Origin: Perognathus longimembris pacificus
Taxonomy: Eukaryota > Chordata > Mammalia > Rodentia > Heteromyidae
NCBI RefSeq assembly: GCF_023159225.1
Contig: NC_063168.1
Location: 55,345,398 to 55,409,397, forward strand
Direction of reading: 5' to 3'
DNA: 64,000 nt
Both the position numbers and the translations under genes were made by a program. Positions 1 to 12,954 of this stretch are shown piece by piece; the first letter of the stretch is position 1; every line of letters starts with the position of its first letter. A model generated the notes under the pieces. That model worked only from the letters and a program-made list of their open reading frames with translations, made no database searches and was not told the DNA's origin.

Positions 1-632
1 GCTTATTAGTTTAAATATGAATATTAGTGGAAATTCTCAGATAAATGCAAGTCCCTTTCTCATCCTTTAAAGCAACTAAAATTGACTGTATTGTAATACA
101 ATGCTAGCACAATCAAATGGGCTGAGAGTCTGCAGCATGTGTCAAAATTAATCATCATCTATGAAAATATTAGCACACTGAGCAATGTAGGATGAAACTT
201 AACAAAGAAAAATTCATGGTAGCAATTGTTCACATATTAATATTTTACGTTTATTTTCTTCCAATTAAAAGTGGATTTTCTTATTTGTTTATAAATAAAC
301 ATCGTCTAAGAGTCAGGTAAATATTTCAACATCTATCTAATGTAGAGAATTTTATAAATTTAGATGCAATTCTACTTTTTTAATATATCAGGATGAAAAA
401 TGGCAGTTGCTGTCTTTGAAGCATCTAATTTTCATTTCAGAAATAAAATGCATGTTTTTATAGGGAAAATAATTTTTGCTAATGAGTTTCAAACTGTATT
501 TAAAGACAGTGGTCCAAAATCTTTTGGAACTGTACTCATTGTCTGTATGTGTTCCAATCTTCATGTACACAATCATTTGTTTCTTCACTATGGGTTTCTA
601 AAAGCTTACATAGAAATCCAGGGGACAAGCGG
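1..632. other. Unique AT-rich sequence, no gene seen
   Basis: The sequence is AT-rich and only short open frames occur. A 92-codon frame at 400-678 runs into the SINE at 633, so its end is repeat-derived. No splice-flanked exon, repeat or RNA gene is recognisable. Confidence 0.55.
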
Positions 633-850
633 GGCATGGGTAACTCACACTTGTAATCCTAGCTACTCAGTAGGCTGAGGTCTGAGGATCATAATTCAAA
701 GCCAGCCTGAACAGGAATCTGAGTCTTTTACCTCCAATTAACCACCAAAAAGCCAGAAGTGGAGGGGTATGGCTTAAAGAGTAGAGCAGCAGATTTGAGA
801 AAAAAAAAATCTAAGGGACAGTGCTCAGTCTATGAGTTCAAGCCTTATTA
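633..850 (+). repeat. B1-ID composite SINE, old copy
   Basis: The 5' half is 7SL/B1-like: TGTAATCCTAGCTACTCAG followed by a GAGGCTGAGG-type motif and a CCAGCCTG segment. The 3' half is an ID-like tRNA-derived module ending in an AGGGACAGTGCTCAG motif and GAGTTCAAGC, a B-box-like core. The linker with AACCACCAAAAAGCCAGAAGTGG is shared with other composites in this window. The copy is diverged and no clear TSD was found. Confidence 0.8.
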
Positions 851-1394
851 CTGTAACAAACAAACAAAAATACATGGGACAAGCTTTAAGAAAGGGACAA
901 GCCTGGCTTTCTTATTTACATTATAATACCTGGTATCTGTACATTTGCCTAACTGTGACTATTACCACAATTCTAAAGAATATCTCAGATATTCAGTTTC
1001 AGAGAATGAAATAGCTTGATAACTTTAATATCTACCCTTTAGTGAGACTTTACTCCACCAATCTTTTGTTTATATTTTACTTTGTTCTCGGGCCTTTGGC
1101 ATAATTAGGGCCTGTAAGAATGGGTGGTAGGGAGAGAGAAAAGGAGAGGTAGAAAGATGAAAGAGATAGGGAAAGGGGAACAAGGAAAGGAGGAAAGAAA
1201 GAAGGGCAAGCAAAATTTCCACAAAGAGATATACATATTTGAAACATACATATACTGTACTTACACAGAGCAAAATTTCTAGCTTTCCCAAACCTATTCT
1301 TCATTAAGTATTTTAATCTACCTGGAAGAGATTTTGCTGGTAACTAATATTTCTTTTCTGGGGATATTCCTTTTGTCCAGAAACAATGTTTTGT
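851..1394. other. Unique sequence with a polypurine tract
   Basis: No gene is visible. A purine-rich run of about 80 bp lies at 1129-1210 (GGGAGAGAGAAAAGGAGAGG and similar). It could be a decayed L1 3'UTR polypurine tract, but no L1 sequence next to it confirms this. Confidence 0.5.
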
Positions 1395-1650
1395 GTCAGT
1401 AGTTGTGCAAAGGAGTTATCATTTAACAAAACAGTTTCTGAATACAATATATCTCAATCAATGTCACCCATCCCTCCCCCATCTACCTGTTCTCTCACTT
1501 TTCTTAATTTTGTGGGACACAAGTTGCGCTCTTGACCGTATTCTCCCCCCATTCTCCTTGAACCCCATCCTACCCCTTTTTATGTACCCACTTCTTGGTG
1601 TTTTATTTTGCTGAACTCTGATTCTGCTTCTCTAAGGAATCATACTATTT
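1395..1650 (-). repeat. Old L1 3' end, antisense
   Basis: Read on the minus strand, this carries a polypurine stretch (the complement of CCCATCCCTCCCCC) and then AACTCCTTTGCACAAC near the 3' end. That arrangement resembles rodent L1 3'UTRs and the fragment at 7420-7735. Only the 3'UTR is represented and both ends are approximate. Confidence 0.55.
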
Positions 1651-3244
1651 GAGATCTTTGGATCTACCATATTTCAGTTTATACATTTGTTGGGATGTAG
1701 AATTGATGTGTGGATGGAGATTTTTTTTTCCATATTTCTGTCTCACCTCTTTGATAAGAAAAAACCCTGAATATTTATTTTTATTATGACTTCAAGAAGG
1801 CAGTTTTATGTCTTCTGAGGTGGCAGATTAGGTGTGGTTGCCAAGGAAGATTGGTTCAGCCCTGATGAAAAGTTCTATGCTTCCAGACCCTGCAGCAGGA
1901 GATGGACTGTGACTGTTGGACTTGGCTAGTCAGTCTTCATCAGAAATGTGTGGAAAGGCTGCTTATTTTTGTTTCCTATTTAATGTCTCATCCTTCCCAC
2001 ATTCTGTCCCAGGTATTCCTAAAAATGGAGCCTTGCATATTGAAAGACTAATGACTTTAACTCATGAGGATGACATATCATTTATAGTCTTTATCTATCA
2101 CACACTCGTGATACAATGTATATAAGTGCACCACACTTTATTCCTATTTTACTTCCAATTATTTCTGTAATCATGTCCATTTAGCTTATTTTTCACAGTC
2201 CACAGTTTACAAAACATGGACAACCACTTATAACTTAAGTAGAAAAACAAAGGAATTTTGGCATCCAGGCACAAAACAGCACACCACTAAAACATTCCCC
2301 AAAAGATGGACTGTTGAAATGCCAGTTTCTGATAGATTTCCCTGCTTGAAGAAAATACATTTATGCATTCTGTTTCCTAAAGGAATTCTAATGGTTAATT
2401 TCCCACCTTGGAAATTAGGCATCAGTTCCAGGAATCGAACAACCTCGCCTGCCCTTCACCCCATCAGCACACCTGAGGAAGACAGTCTTTGGTGAGACAC
2501 ATCTTCTGTTTCCTTGCCCTGCATCTTGTCAGGTTGAAGAAATTCAGTGTTTCTTGGATTAGGCCTACGGAGTGAGCTGCTCTGATTCACAGTCATGAGG
2601 TGCTCTAATTCACAGACATGGGAATAGTAGGAAGATACAAAGAAAAGCAGTCAAAAAGACTGCTACTTTTAAAAAGAAGATCCTGCAGAGCAATGGCACC
2701 AGTTATTCCTGGGGACTTTTAAGAAAGGCTTAATTATGGTTTTCAGAAACATACTTCCTTTTCATTTTGTATTATACCTGCACAGAAAAGAAAGTGCATT
2801 CACACAGAAAACCCTAGTGAGCGACAGAAAGGAGGAAACTGAATAAATGTGCTTCCAACAACATTGAATATACAGTAGATACATGGCAATGTAAATAAAA
2901 TTTAACGAGCATTTGGAATATGCTAAATATAGTACATGATGAAATATTATCAATATGTGATTCAAAGTAGCCTGAATCATAATAGAGAGGAAAATATGTA
3001 ACTTATGTACCAATAAAGAACTATCAAAAATACTAAATAGTGAATTCTGAATCCCCATATGTCAACAAAACAATCTTCATTATAGTAACTTATTGGTAAT
3101 TAAAGCTAAATTCACTGCAGGTGAGAGTGAACATTGAGATGACTGTCAATAGAGTCTCAGTTTGGAGACGTTCATTGAGATTAAAATTAAGGGGGCCTTT
3201 CAATGAGAGTAGTAGGAGAAGAGGAGATTGGAGGTTGATAGGAA
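1651..3244. other. Unique sequence, no gene seen
   Basis: The open frames are short and overlap one another. The longest is a 98-codon frame at 2762-3058 on the minus strand, with no recognisable domain. No repeat of confident class was found. Confidence 0.5.
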
Positions 3245-3470
3245 TTGGTAGGACACCTGTAAACCTATCTATTCAGGAGGCTAAGAAACTATTCAGGAAA
3301 GCCCATAAGATCTTATATCCAATTAAGCACCAAGAAAGGCAGAAGAGGAGATGTATCTCAAGTGGTAGAGTGATAGCCTTGAGGAAAAAAAACCCCAAGG
3401 AGAGCACACAGGCCCTGAGTTTTCTCCCCCAAATTGGCACAAAAAAGAAAGAAAGAAAGAGAAAGAATGG
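3245..3470 (+). repeat. B1-ID composite SINE, degenerate
   Basis: CCTGTAAACCTATCTATTCAGGAGGC is a mutated form of the B1 'TGTAATCC..ACTCAGGAGGC' core. It is followed by an ID-like half with TCTCAAGTGGTAGAGTGATAG and GGCCCTGAGTT. An A-rich (GAAA)n tail sits at 3445-3470. A 123-codon frame at 3121-3492 overlaps this SINE and is not a gene. Confidence 0.7.
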
Positions 3471-4274
3471 GCAGTATCATAATGGTGGTTGAGGATTGAT
3501 GGAAAAAGCAAGGGAAGAATTTAGAGGGGAGAAATTCAGAGTACTCGTTAAAATTTTGGTTCTTTTGGTAATGTTTCTGAACAATTAAGCTACTTACCTA
3601 GGCAAAAAAATATCCTGTAATAATAATTCCATGTTAATGAAGACAGCAGAATAATACAATCACATCAATGTAGTTTAGCAGTCTGAAAAGTAGCTTGGGG
3701 CCTACAGCAGGCCTGTGGGCAAACCTAAGGAAGTCTGTTACGTTTTTTACAGAGTTATTAAAAATAGTAAGATGTAACAGAGGCATTATACTCCCTGTAG
3801 AGCCTATGCCAGAAAAGCTTTGTTAAACATAGATGTGGCCAGGACGTTGTTGCAATAGGGAGGAGATTTCAGAACTTAGCTTTCGTGTGTTCAGTCTTCT
3901 TAGATGGCATTGGTTCTCAATATTTAAGTAGGAAAGAAAAAAGGCTGATGTGAGATAAGATATTTGGGTTTGGCCTAGGAACTCTGATGGGAGTTGGGAT
4001 GAAGAATTTTGTATGCAACACTAGAGGAACAGTAACCAAAAGAGGAACTTGTTCCAAAGAAAGCCTGCGAGAATCTGGTATTTTTTCTTTCTTAACAATC
4101 ATACCCTAAGACGCACTTACTCAAATCTTGATTAGTGATTAGTGGTTTCATAAGCCGGGCAGTCAGCTTGATCCCTGTTGCTGTGTAAACTGATTTTCTA
4201 AAACAGCAAAGTGATGAAAGCTGAACAATTAAAGATGTAAATTCCCACAAAAAATAGCTCATTTCTCTGCCACC
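3471..4274. other. Unique sequence, no gene seen
   Basis: AT-rich sequence with only short frames. Nothing recognisable on either strand. Confidence 0.5.
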
Positions 4275-4485
4275 ACAGTGGCAATATTCCATAGGTGGGG
4301 AACCTTTTCCAGCCACAGGCCATTTGGTTATATATGACATTATTTGTAAATCATAAAAAATGATCAAATCAATACCAAAAGATGAGTGAGGGAAGCTAAT
4401 GAAAAATGTACAAGATGCTATATATCAGTTCCCAAATGATTTTTCAGGCCTTATGTGGCCCACTGGCCAATGTTCCCTGTTTCGG
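4275..4485. mobile_element. hAT-like non-autonomous DNA transposon relic
   Basis: The left end reads GGTGGGGAACCTTTTCCAGC then CACAGGCCATTTGG. The right end reads GGCCCACTGGCCAATGTTCC, an imperfect inverted counterpart. The 'GGGGAACC..GGCCATTTGG' signature is typical of short hAT/Charlie-type MITEs in mammals. I cannot assign the exact family. The interior is AT-rich and non-coding. Confidence 0.55.
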
Positions 4486-5079
4486 GAACAAGAAAAGAAA
4501 CAATTTTTTATAAGCTTTTTCCTTCAGGAATTCTTTCTTACCATTTTTCCAATAGTGAATAAGTAAAATGTAAATAGAGTTGAATACCCTAATGGTCCAT
4601 TTGGAATCGATTAGAGAAATTAGATCCAACTGACATGATATAAATGAATAATTAACAAAGTGGTACATGTAAATACTTAACAACATACATAATAGCTAAT
4701 TTACTTCTTTCTGGCTTCAGAAGTAGATAATGCAATTTTTTCCATAAATTGCAGGAAAAATATATTATTTCATAACGTTTTTCTCCCTTGAAAATATACC
4801 AGAATGAGCAGTGCTGAATATCAGCCAGGATATCATAATGTGGTCACAGATTGCAATCCTGTGTTGAGAAATATGTATCAATTTCCTCTGAACCCAAGTA
4901 AAATATAGGCAGTCCAGAAAGATTTCATCTAGAGCCCACTTTCAGCTCATTTTACCTTCACAATAACATAATTTATTTGGATTAATCTGTCATAATATCT
5001 AAAGAACAATGCATGCCTACTATAAACATATAATATAATGTCCAGATAAAGGTAGAAATTAGTTTTTCATACCAACAGA

Positions 5080-5111
<32 letters not shown>

Positions 5112-5334
5112 TTGCGTGTGTGAACTTCAGTAGACTAAGATGCACAGGTATCTGTTAAATAATATTATCACCTATGTCTCTCAGATGCTTTTGGATGATA
5201 TCAGTATTTGAATGATTCACCAATTTGCCTTCACCAATGTGAGCAGGCACATCAATTCATTGTGGTGGTGGGGTGGGGGTGGGGGTTGACCGAACAAAAT
5301 GACAGAGAAAGGGTGAATTCTATCATTCATTCTC
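4486..5334. other. Unique sequence with TG repeat and G-rich run
   Basis: No gene is seen. It holds a (TG)n microsatellite at 5081-5120. A G-rich run at 5261-5287 has at least four G-tracts and could form a G-quadruplex. Confidence 0.5.
5081..5120. repeat. (TG)n microsatellite
   Basis: An uninterrupted TG run of about 24 bp, followed by imperfect TG with TATG and TTGCG interruptions. Confidence 0.9.
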
Positions 5335-5806
5335 TCTCTCCCTCTCGTCTCCCCCTCCCCCCTCTCTCAGCTTGAACTCAGGGCCTGGGGCACTGTCTCT
5401 GAGCCTTTGTGCTCAAGTCTAACTTTCCACCACTTAGGGTTTTCTGGTGGTTAATTGGAGATAAAGTCTTATGGACTTTCCTGCCCGGGCTGTTTTGAAT
5501 CTCAATCCTCAGTTTCCAGCCTCTTTTTTTTTTTTCTTTTTTCCAGTCCTGGGGCTTGAACTCATGGCCTGAGCACTGTCCCTGGCTTCTTTTTACTCAA
5601 GGCTAGCACTCTACCACTTGAGCCACAGCGCCACTTCCAGCTTTTTCTGTATATGTGGTGCTGAGGAATAGAACCCAGGGCTTCATGTATGCGAGGCAAT
5701 CACTCTATCACTAGGCCACATTCCCAGGCCCCATACCATATTCCCAGCCCCCTCTCAGCCTCTTAAATAGGTAACATTGCAAGCGTGAACCACCAGTACC
5801 CAGCTG
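5335..5806 (-). repeat. B1-ID composite SINE split by a dimeric SINE
   Basis: The minus-strand ID half is at 5360-5440 (CTTGAACTCAGGGCCTG in antisense). The linker GGTTAATTGGAGATAAAGTC is at 5450-5470. The 7SL/B1 half resumes at 5756 with CAGCCTCTTAAATAGGTAAC and ends near GAACCACCAGTACCCAGC. A younger dimeric SINE (5526-5755) interrupts it between duplicated CAGCCTCTT sequences. Confidence 0.8.
5526..5755 (-). repeat. Dimeric ID-like SINE inside an older SINE
   Basis: A poly-T head marks the antisense tail. It is followed by CCAGTCCTGGGGCTTGAACT, GCTAGCACTCTACCACTTGA and the first-monomer tRNA-like part with AGAACCCAGGGCTTCATG. The TSD is CAGCCTCTT (5517-5525 and 5756-5764). The extra CCATACCATATTCCCAGCCC at the inner end looks like a local duplication of the SINE head. 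Confidence 0.88.
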
Positions 5807-6748
5807 TCTCTCTTCTGGCAGTGAAATGTCCATCTTTTCCTGCCTTTAGATAAGAGGTCCTTATTTTTCAGATAGGAGATGGACAATGGATGTAGCTCTG
5901 AATTATTTCACTTCCTTTTCCAGTCCTGCAGATCAAAGATTTTCTTCACATAGCCACATACCCCAATTTGCATAATACATTTCTTCTTCTGTATGTTTAT
6001 AAATTTATGGCTATTTCAATGTGCCTATCTTTGTATCTCTATTTCTTGATTCTATCTATCTAACCTATCTATTTATCTTTCTATTTATATTTGTGTAGGG
6101 CCTAATAGTTTTGTGCCTCTGGTCAACCATGACTATTGTAAGACTTAATGATAGAGGTAATCTCTCTAGATTATTGAAGTAATACTAAAATGCAAGAAAG
6201 ATGAATTTTTCCCACAATGTCTGAGAAGAGAGAGACAGATAGGTAGAGTCAAAATAACCAACAGGTGAAATTTGAGTCATAAGCAAAGAAGTACTTAAAC
6301 AAGTCCTTGGAATTAAGAGCATTAGGCATCAGCAGAATGAAAATTCAAAACTCACATTTTTCACTGAAATAATCCACTTCAGAAAAGTAGGAGATACTCA
6401 AAGGACCTCATCCACTTGGTTACCACAAAGGATATAAGTATATTTTTCAGTGAAATATTAGAGAAGAAACAGTTATTCTCATGATAACTTAGTCCATCTG
6501 CTGTAGCTCATTAAGACTTTCCTGTATTTTGTTTTATTTGAATTGTAACACTGCCAGAATTTTATCCTACTAATCAAATGAAGGGAATGAAACAAAATAA
6601 ATGTCTTTCTGTAATTGAAGCTTATTGATTATAGGTATTTGATAAATAGACTATTTTATGGATTACTTAATTTAGGAAGTTATGTCTTTGGTCTTAAGTC
6701 ATTATTCTAGGAAAATTAAATTGGAAGAATAGAAAAAGGTAACAAAAG

Positions 6749-6787
<39 letters not shown>

Positions 6788-7419
6788 TGGAACTTAATAC
6801 GGGTGTACCAATGATCCATTAATAGCTCAGTTTTACATTCAGCTAAATTTATATTTACCTTGAGAGAAAACAAATGATTGTATGAAGGCCAAGTGTGCTT
6901 TGCAGATATCTCCTTCAGATATTATGGTCCTTTATTTTTGTGTTTTCTGCAAAACTAACTATAATAAATGTTATTTTTACTGCATTATACATTAAAAAAT
7001 TATCCAACAATTTTCTTAAGGGTCTTGGAATACTGGGGTGTTTGTTGCAGGTGAGGGATGGAGAGAAGACACAGAGGATGGAGAGCAGACATAGAGGACA
7101 TAGAAGACAACGGGCTTTCATTTCATGGTACTTTTCATTCTTGAGCCTCTGCCTTATTCCATTTATTGAGGTCTTAAGGAAACTTACAGGATTTAAATCT
7201 CTGTGTTTTTATTAGTCTGTTTATCATACATCTTTTGTCCCTGGATAGCATATTGGTTATCTGATTTTTCACTTCAACATCCTCCAGTGCCTGCAAGTAA
7301 CCCATTAGATTATAGAATTGATCTATACATATGTAAATACACATATATGTGTATAAATAGCTATGCCTATATAAATCTTTACATACATATGTGTAAGTAT
7401 ATACCTATACATATATTAA
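5807..7419. other. Unique AT-rich sequence with TCTA and TA repeats
   Basis: It contains a degenerate (TCTA)n stretch at about 6045-6095 and a (TA)n run at 6751-6785. A 106-codon frame at 6895-7215 has no recognisable domain. From 7320 to 7420 the sequence is TA/CATA low complexity. Confidence 0.5.
6751..6785. repeat. (TA)n microsatellite
   Basis: A run of about 35 bp of alternating A and T, a cruciform-prone tract. Confidence 0.95.
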
Positions 7420-7735
7420 TATACCCTTTTGGGTACAATCCAAGTATACAGAGAAATATGGTAGATCCAGGGAAAACTCAAATGATAAAACATCTTAGAA
7501 AGGCTAACTCATAGTTGAACAAAATAAACATCAGGAATTCGGTACTGGAAAGTGGGATGGGGAGGAATAGAGGGAAGATGGGTAAATAAATGAAGAGAGG
7601 AATGGGGGATGAAGTTGTAAAATTCAATTCATATTCGACAAAATTAATAAAGTTGAGGGAAGCAGTGGGGTTGGGAGGGTTTGAATGACAATTTCTTTGT
7701 ACAACTACTTGAAGATTTTTTCAAAAAATAAAAAA
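7420..7735 (+). repeat. Old L1 3'UTR fragment
   Basis: A purine-rich GGGATGGGGAGGAATAGAGG tract is followed by TTTCTTTGTACAACTACTTG and ends in an A-rich AAAAAATAAAAAAGG tail. This is the same layout as the other L1 3' ends in the window but more diverged. The 5' boundary is uncertain. Confidence 0.5.
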
Positions 7736-10700
7736 GGACCAGATCATAGCATTGTAGAATTTGTCATCATCATTTGATCTTAAATCATTCAAGAAGTAAC
7801 CATTTCTTATTTAACATTATAACTCCAATGGCTAATTTTACAGAAAGTTCTATTATAAGCACAGAAATACTGATTTACTTCTCTACTTCTGTGCTCAGAT
7901 GGACCCTTCTGAGGGTCTATAGTAAATGTCTACCAGAACTCCATCTTCCCATGATCCCTCCAATTCATTGCTAATTTACTTCTTAGCTTACTTTATAATG
8001 AGCTATTCACAAACTCCCTGGAAAGACTCTCTTGAGTATTCCTCTCTAGGCTATATACCTTGATCTTTTGCTCACAAAATACCAATAAATGATTCCTTCT
8101 GGGTAGTATTTTATTGCCTCTACTAATTAATTTGGATACACAAGAAAGAAATCAAATACAAGAAGATAAGGAATTAACACTAGACATGCTTTCTTGCTCA
8201 GAATCACTCAAGTGTGAATTGAATTAGAATGATGGTTTTCTTTTTCTGTGAAGACTTAAATTGTCTCTCATTTTGTTTGATTATGGAAAAAGTACGTACT
8301 TTTAGCCTGATTGTAAGATCATCTAAGCCACCTACTATAACATTTCTTATTGTAAAAGCTTTGACTTCATGTTTTATTTAGAGCTGGTTATTTTCTAAAT
8401 CTGAAAGCTCTCATTCTGGCTTTTCAAATAAAGGTGTTTTAAAATCTCACATATTTTCTTGACTTTAAAAAAATTGACAACCAACTTTAAAAATATAAGG
8501 AAAGAGTTATTCTCATACATCCTGGATGAACTGGCAAGAATCCGAAACTCTATCCAATGCAAATCTGATTGCTATATACTTGTCTATAAACTGACCTTCT
8601 TAGTCATTCACTTTTCAGATCACCTCTTCATTCTTGATATTCTGCAATTTCATAACAATGAGTTGTAAAGTTAGTGATTTAACCTTATTACATTCCAGGC
8701 ACCACTTGAGTCCTCTAAATCTGATATTTGGTGTTCAATGTCATGCAGTCATTTCAGTTATTTAAGTGACTAAATGTTTGCCTACAATTTTTTTCTGTTA
8801 CTATTTCGAAAGTACCCCTTATTTTGATAATGGGAATATGGACGTCCTTACATGTGATACTTTTTGCGCAATTTCTCTTTTTTACACTTCAGTCTGTATT
8901 TTGAGATATTTCTTTGGTTTTATTCTCTAGCATTTCTTTAATATATTTCTTTCAAACAATGCTTCTTAATCTTTGATAACTTCTTTTAATAGAACTTGTA
9001 TCTTGTTTTAAGGATGTAGAAACTTCTACTATCTCTGAGAATATTTAGCAATTGATTTCAAAAGCCATTTTATTGTCTGATCCTTGGCTTCTCTGACTTT
9101 GGACATTATTTCTTTTGGTATGCTTAGCTATATTTGTTCTTGAATTCCTGAAAGTTTCCATAATGTATTGTTCTTAATTCTTATGTGAGTGAAAGAATAC
9201 ACAAATATTATATCTTAACCCTGGTTTCTCATGGTATTATATAGGTCTTTGTTGTTCACTATAGAAAAATACACTGGAATTTTATTTCACAGAAGAGGTG
9301 TGTCAGCTGACAGTCTTTAGTTGAGATTGCAGAAGTGAGGAGAAATAGGTATCCTGTAACCACCAAATTACCTTTCCTGTGCCCAAATGGAATATTTACT
9401 CTTATGTCTTGTCCCCTACCTAAATAAATCATAAATAGCTTTTGGCAGCTGATCACCAGTCTTTAACTAAAGGCTGGATATTTAAATGTGCACGTGGGAT
9501 TATACAGTCATTTGCCTTTGCTATCACAAATGTAAACAAACTCCAGTTCTCTAAGCTCAAATGCATAGTACTGTTCTCTTAATGATACTTTAACTTTCTG
9601 CTATCTTTATCTCTAAATTGTCACTACATTCCTTCACAATTCTTTGTACTCAAAATGTCTATTCAAATTACAAACTCTAACCAACTCATGAAACCTCTCT
9701 CCTTATATGAACAGTAAGTTATTTATTCATTTCCTTTCATATCACCCCAGTAACATCTCATGAAATAAGGAGGTAAGTGTGTGTATAGTCACCTTGAACA
9801 ATCACACAACATAGGAAGGTAGACTATCTAACAGTTTAAGTTGTCTAACACTTACACCATCTGCCTCGGAGACAGCGTGTTTTGGATGACCACATCAAGT
9901 GATCATCTATTGGAGACCATTCTGCCTCAGGAGATTTTGTTTTTAATACTTGCTAGTTGTTTCAATTCTTACATTTTAATGTCACATCCCACTGTTGCCT
10001 GCAAATGAGAGAAAGTTATGCCTTTTAATGAAATAAAGCACACACTTAAGTAGCTAGCCATAGCACATGCCTCCCTGGATGAAAGAATCTGATCAAAGTG
10101 TTTTCTCTGGTTTCTAGCAGGGGCTGGGACTCTTCTGGTATTGAGGTTACCATTTAATGAAGGCAGTAGTATTTCTCTATTAAAGTTTGTGTTTGCTCTA
10201 AATGTTGCTTCTTTTCATTTTGCCCCAATTTATTCAGTACTGGTGCTAATTAGCCAAATGAGAGGGCATACATTTTAAATATAACAATTATTATTAAAAC
10301 AATTCGGATGATAAGAAAAATAATTATAATGAGCACCACAACTTCTTTACTCTCACACAAAGAGATTCGGAACAGTTTAGAACGCCTATCCATTAACATG
10401 TCTGATCTTTGCTTTCAGAGACTTTTTTTCATTCAGCTATTTTTATGCAAGTTTATAAAATCAGCAGAGTATTTTCTAAGCTCAAGATGAGGATAAACAT
10501 GCTGAGCAATGTCTCTTCTGTTCTTGTAAACTCAAAACATGTATATATGATATGCCAGCAGATATAGTGAGTTGCTATTAAAAACAAACTCATTTTTAGA
10601 ATATTTTAAAATTTTGGATGTTTTACTGTCTCTTTAGTATCATGGTAAGGAAAAGCATGTCTAAGTTTATTCATTTCAAAGAATGCCAGATTAGGAAATA

Positions 10701-12954
10701 GAAGGTTGGAAGTGAATTGTAGAGTACATTTGTCACTTAAAAAGATTGTGATAGTAGTTAAAACTTAAAAAATGTTTACAGTAACTGGAAATGCTAATCT
10801 TCCTAATGTGATCACTGAATATTGTTGTATACATGGAGCAAAATACCACACTGCATCCCCCATAAAGATCTATAATTTAAATAATAATTGAGAAATCCAA
10901 AATGTTTTTCAAAAAATTCCAGATGCAAGACAATATTTAATGCCCATAGCATCATCATTTGGCTTCAGAAACAAAACTTTACAAATGCTGCGGGAGTTTC
11001 CTGAATACCTAACTTTCATTTCCCTCTTATTTTCCTTACCCAACCATCCTCAGTCATAGTCATTAATTCAGTTTCATTCCCAGTAGCTCAATGTATTTCT
11101 GCATGGATTGATTTCTTGTATTGATTCCATATACATGCAGAACCATGTATTTTAATGTATAGTTGTATGTTTTAAAGAAATAGTTCAGAGACAGGAAAAA
11201 TCACATCCATTGCCTGAAATGGCCCAGAGAGGCTTGATGCCAGCTGTATACATAATGCTAGCTACTCATTATTTGGAGATGCAGGAATTTTTATTCTATG
11301 TTGATGCCTTACCATTTTGACAACTCTCAAGGAAAGCCTGAGATTGTTTCTATGATCATAAATTCCTTACGATGTTTAGTTCTTAGGGTTAAACACAGTA
11401 AGTCGCCAGCTCTTCTGTTCCTTCTAGCATCAGTACACAGCATCCAGAAATCTCATTTCTCAGGCTCCCGAGTCTTGTTGAGGTGTAAATATGTCAATGT
11501 GTAGATGTATATGGATTTAAATTGTTATGTCTCACTAAAAGGAGGCCAAGTATTTATTGTTCCCACTGTAATCAGCACATTATAGGCCTGAAATCATCTC
11601 ACAGATGCCATTACATCTACCTGAACTTCTACCCTGGATCTGATTATAGGCAGTGAGAAAGCCTCTGTAAGCTTACAAACTTATAACCCTATGTTAAATG
11701 TACTCCTGAGAGGCAGCAAAGTGTTTGTTTAGTTTTCTGGCTCTAAATTGCTGAAGACATGTCTCAATCCTTGGCAGAAGAATCTTCTTTCACATTTCTA
11801 AGGTAATATAACAGGAATGACAAGAAACCTATTTTAAGTCCCTTACTATATAGGTGTCGTCTGCAACCCACTTATTAAGTTCTTCAATTTCATCTCACAT
11901 GAAGCCTGAAGGGTAGTGGTATTTTTACTTCAGTTTTACCAGTGAGAAAACTTGGAGACTTCCTTGTCTGAAAAAGGGTTTTTTGTTTGTTTGCTCGTTT
12001 TCAAGAAAACAGGAACTTAATCTTAAGTGCGGTGGGAATGTAAATAATCCCATATTCTGTTACAGTTTGGCTAGGTATTTTTATACACCTCATATTCCAA
12101 ACCAAAAAAAAAACTGTAAATATAACAAAATAGCCAGATTAAAGTGACATTCAGCTAAGGAGGTGGGTCACAGATATTTATTTTAGGTCACATGCATTTT
12201 TTTCTAGTAAAGTTAATGTAGAATAATGACTTAACTAAAAAGATAATCAAAGTCTGTAGACAAATATTGTCTTTGAAGTGTGAAGATTTGGACATGAGAG
12301 TTACATGAGAAATATGCCTTTTTGATTAAAAGTGGAATGTACCATGTAGCCATGGTATAGACTAATTTAGCTCGGCATCATAGTAAACTTTGTTTAGGAT
12401 TATTACAATAGCATGTCATTGGATCAGACAAAAAGTGACAGTGATAAAGACCAGAGTCCTTAAAAAATGGATCTAAGTGATCCATTGATTTAGTTGTAAC
12501 AGTGAATTAGAGAGAGTAAATTTCATGTGCTAGTCAGTGAGGGTGTGACAAAGGAAATAATGAGCAACCTGATGGTTGGCTAATGCAGTCTTTCCACAAG
12601 CCAAGAGATGAGGTGTGGCTCACTAGGTAGTATCTGATTCCAAGGATTCAGAGGTAGCAAAGCTGGTATTTTTGTCCTAAAAGTTTCTGTTGATATTTCT
12701 GTTCTCAGAGGAGGAATAGAGAGGCAGACAACAATGGAGAGCATAGCAACCATCTTGCTGCATGGAAATTAATTTAGGATCCTCTTCCAGAGGACTGATA
12801 TTTTCTGTTATGACATAGAGACTTGATTGTGCTAATCGTGCCTACTCCACAAGGGACATGCTGCAAGGGCTGAAGCCTATGATTTCCAGAAACAAACAAA
12901 AGCCTTGCAGAAAATGATCAAAGAACAATTTTTAAGCAAGTGGCTATTTAGTTA
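7736..12954. other. Unique AT-rich stretch, no gene seen
   Basis: This is the second longest stretch without a confidently classified young repeat. Open frames do not exceed 69 codons. Around 11880-11970 the phrase CCAGTGAGAAAACTTGGAGA resembles the conserved core of a MIR SINE, which is weak evidence. No exon-like or RNA-gene-like feature was recognised. Confidence 0.45.

Noticed and set aside
3121..3492. 123-codon basic protein
   Set aside because: Overlaps a degenerate B1-ID SINE and its GAAA tail, which explains the Lys/Arg-rich end.
11880..11970. MIR SINE
   Set aside because: Only a short core resemblance (GTGAGAAAACTTGGAGA). Not enough to annotate as a feature.
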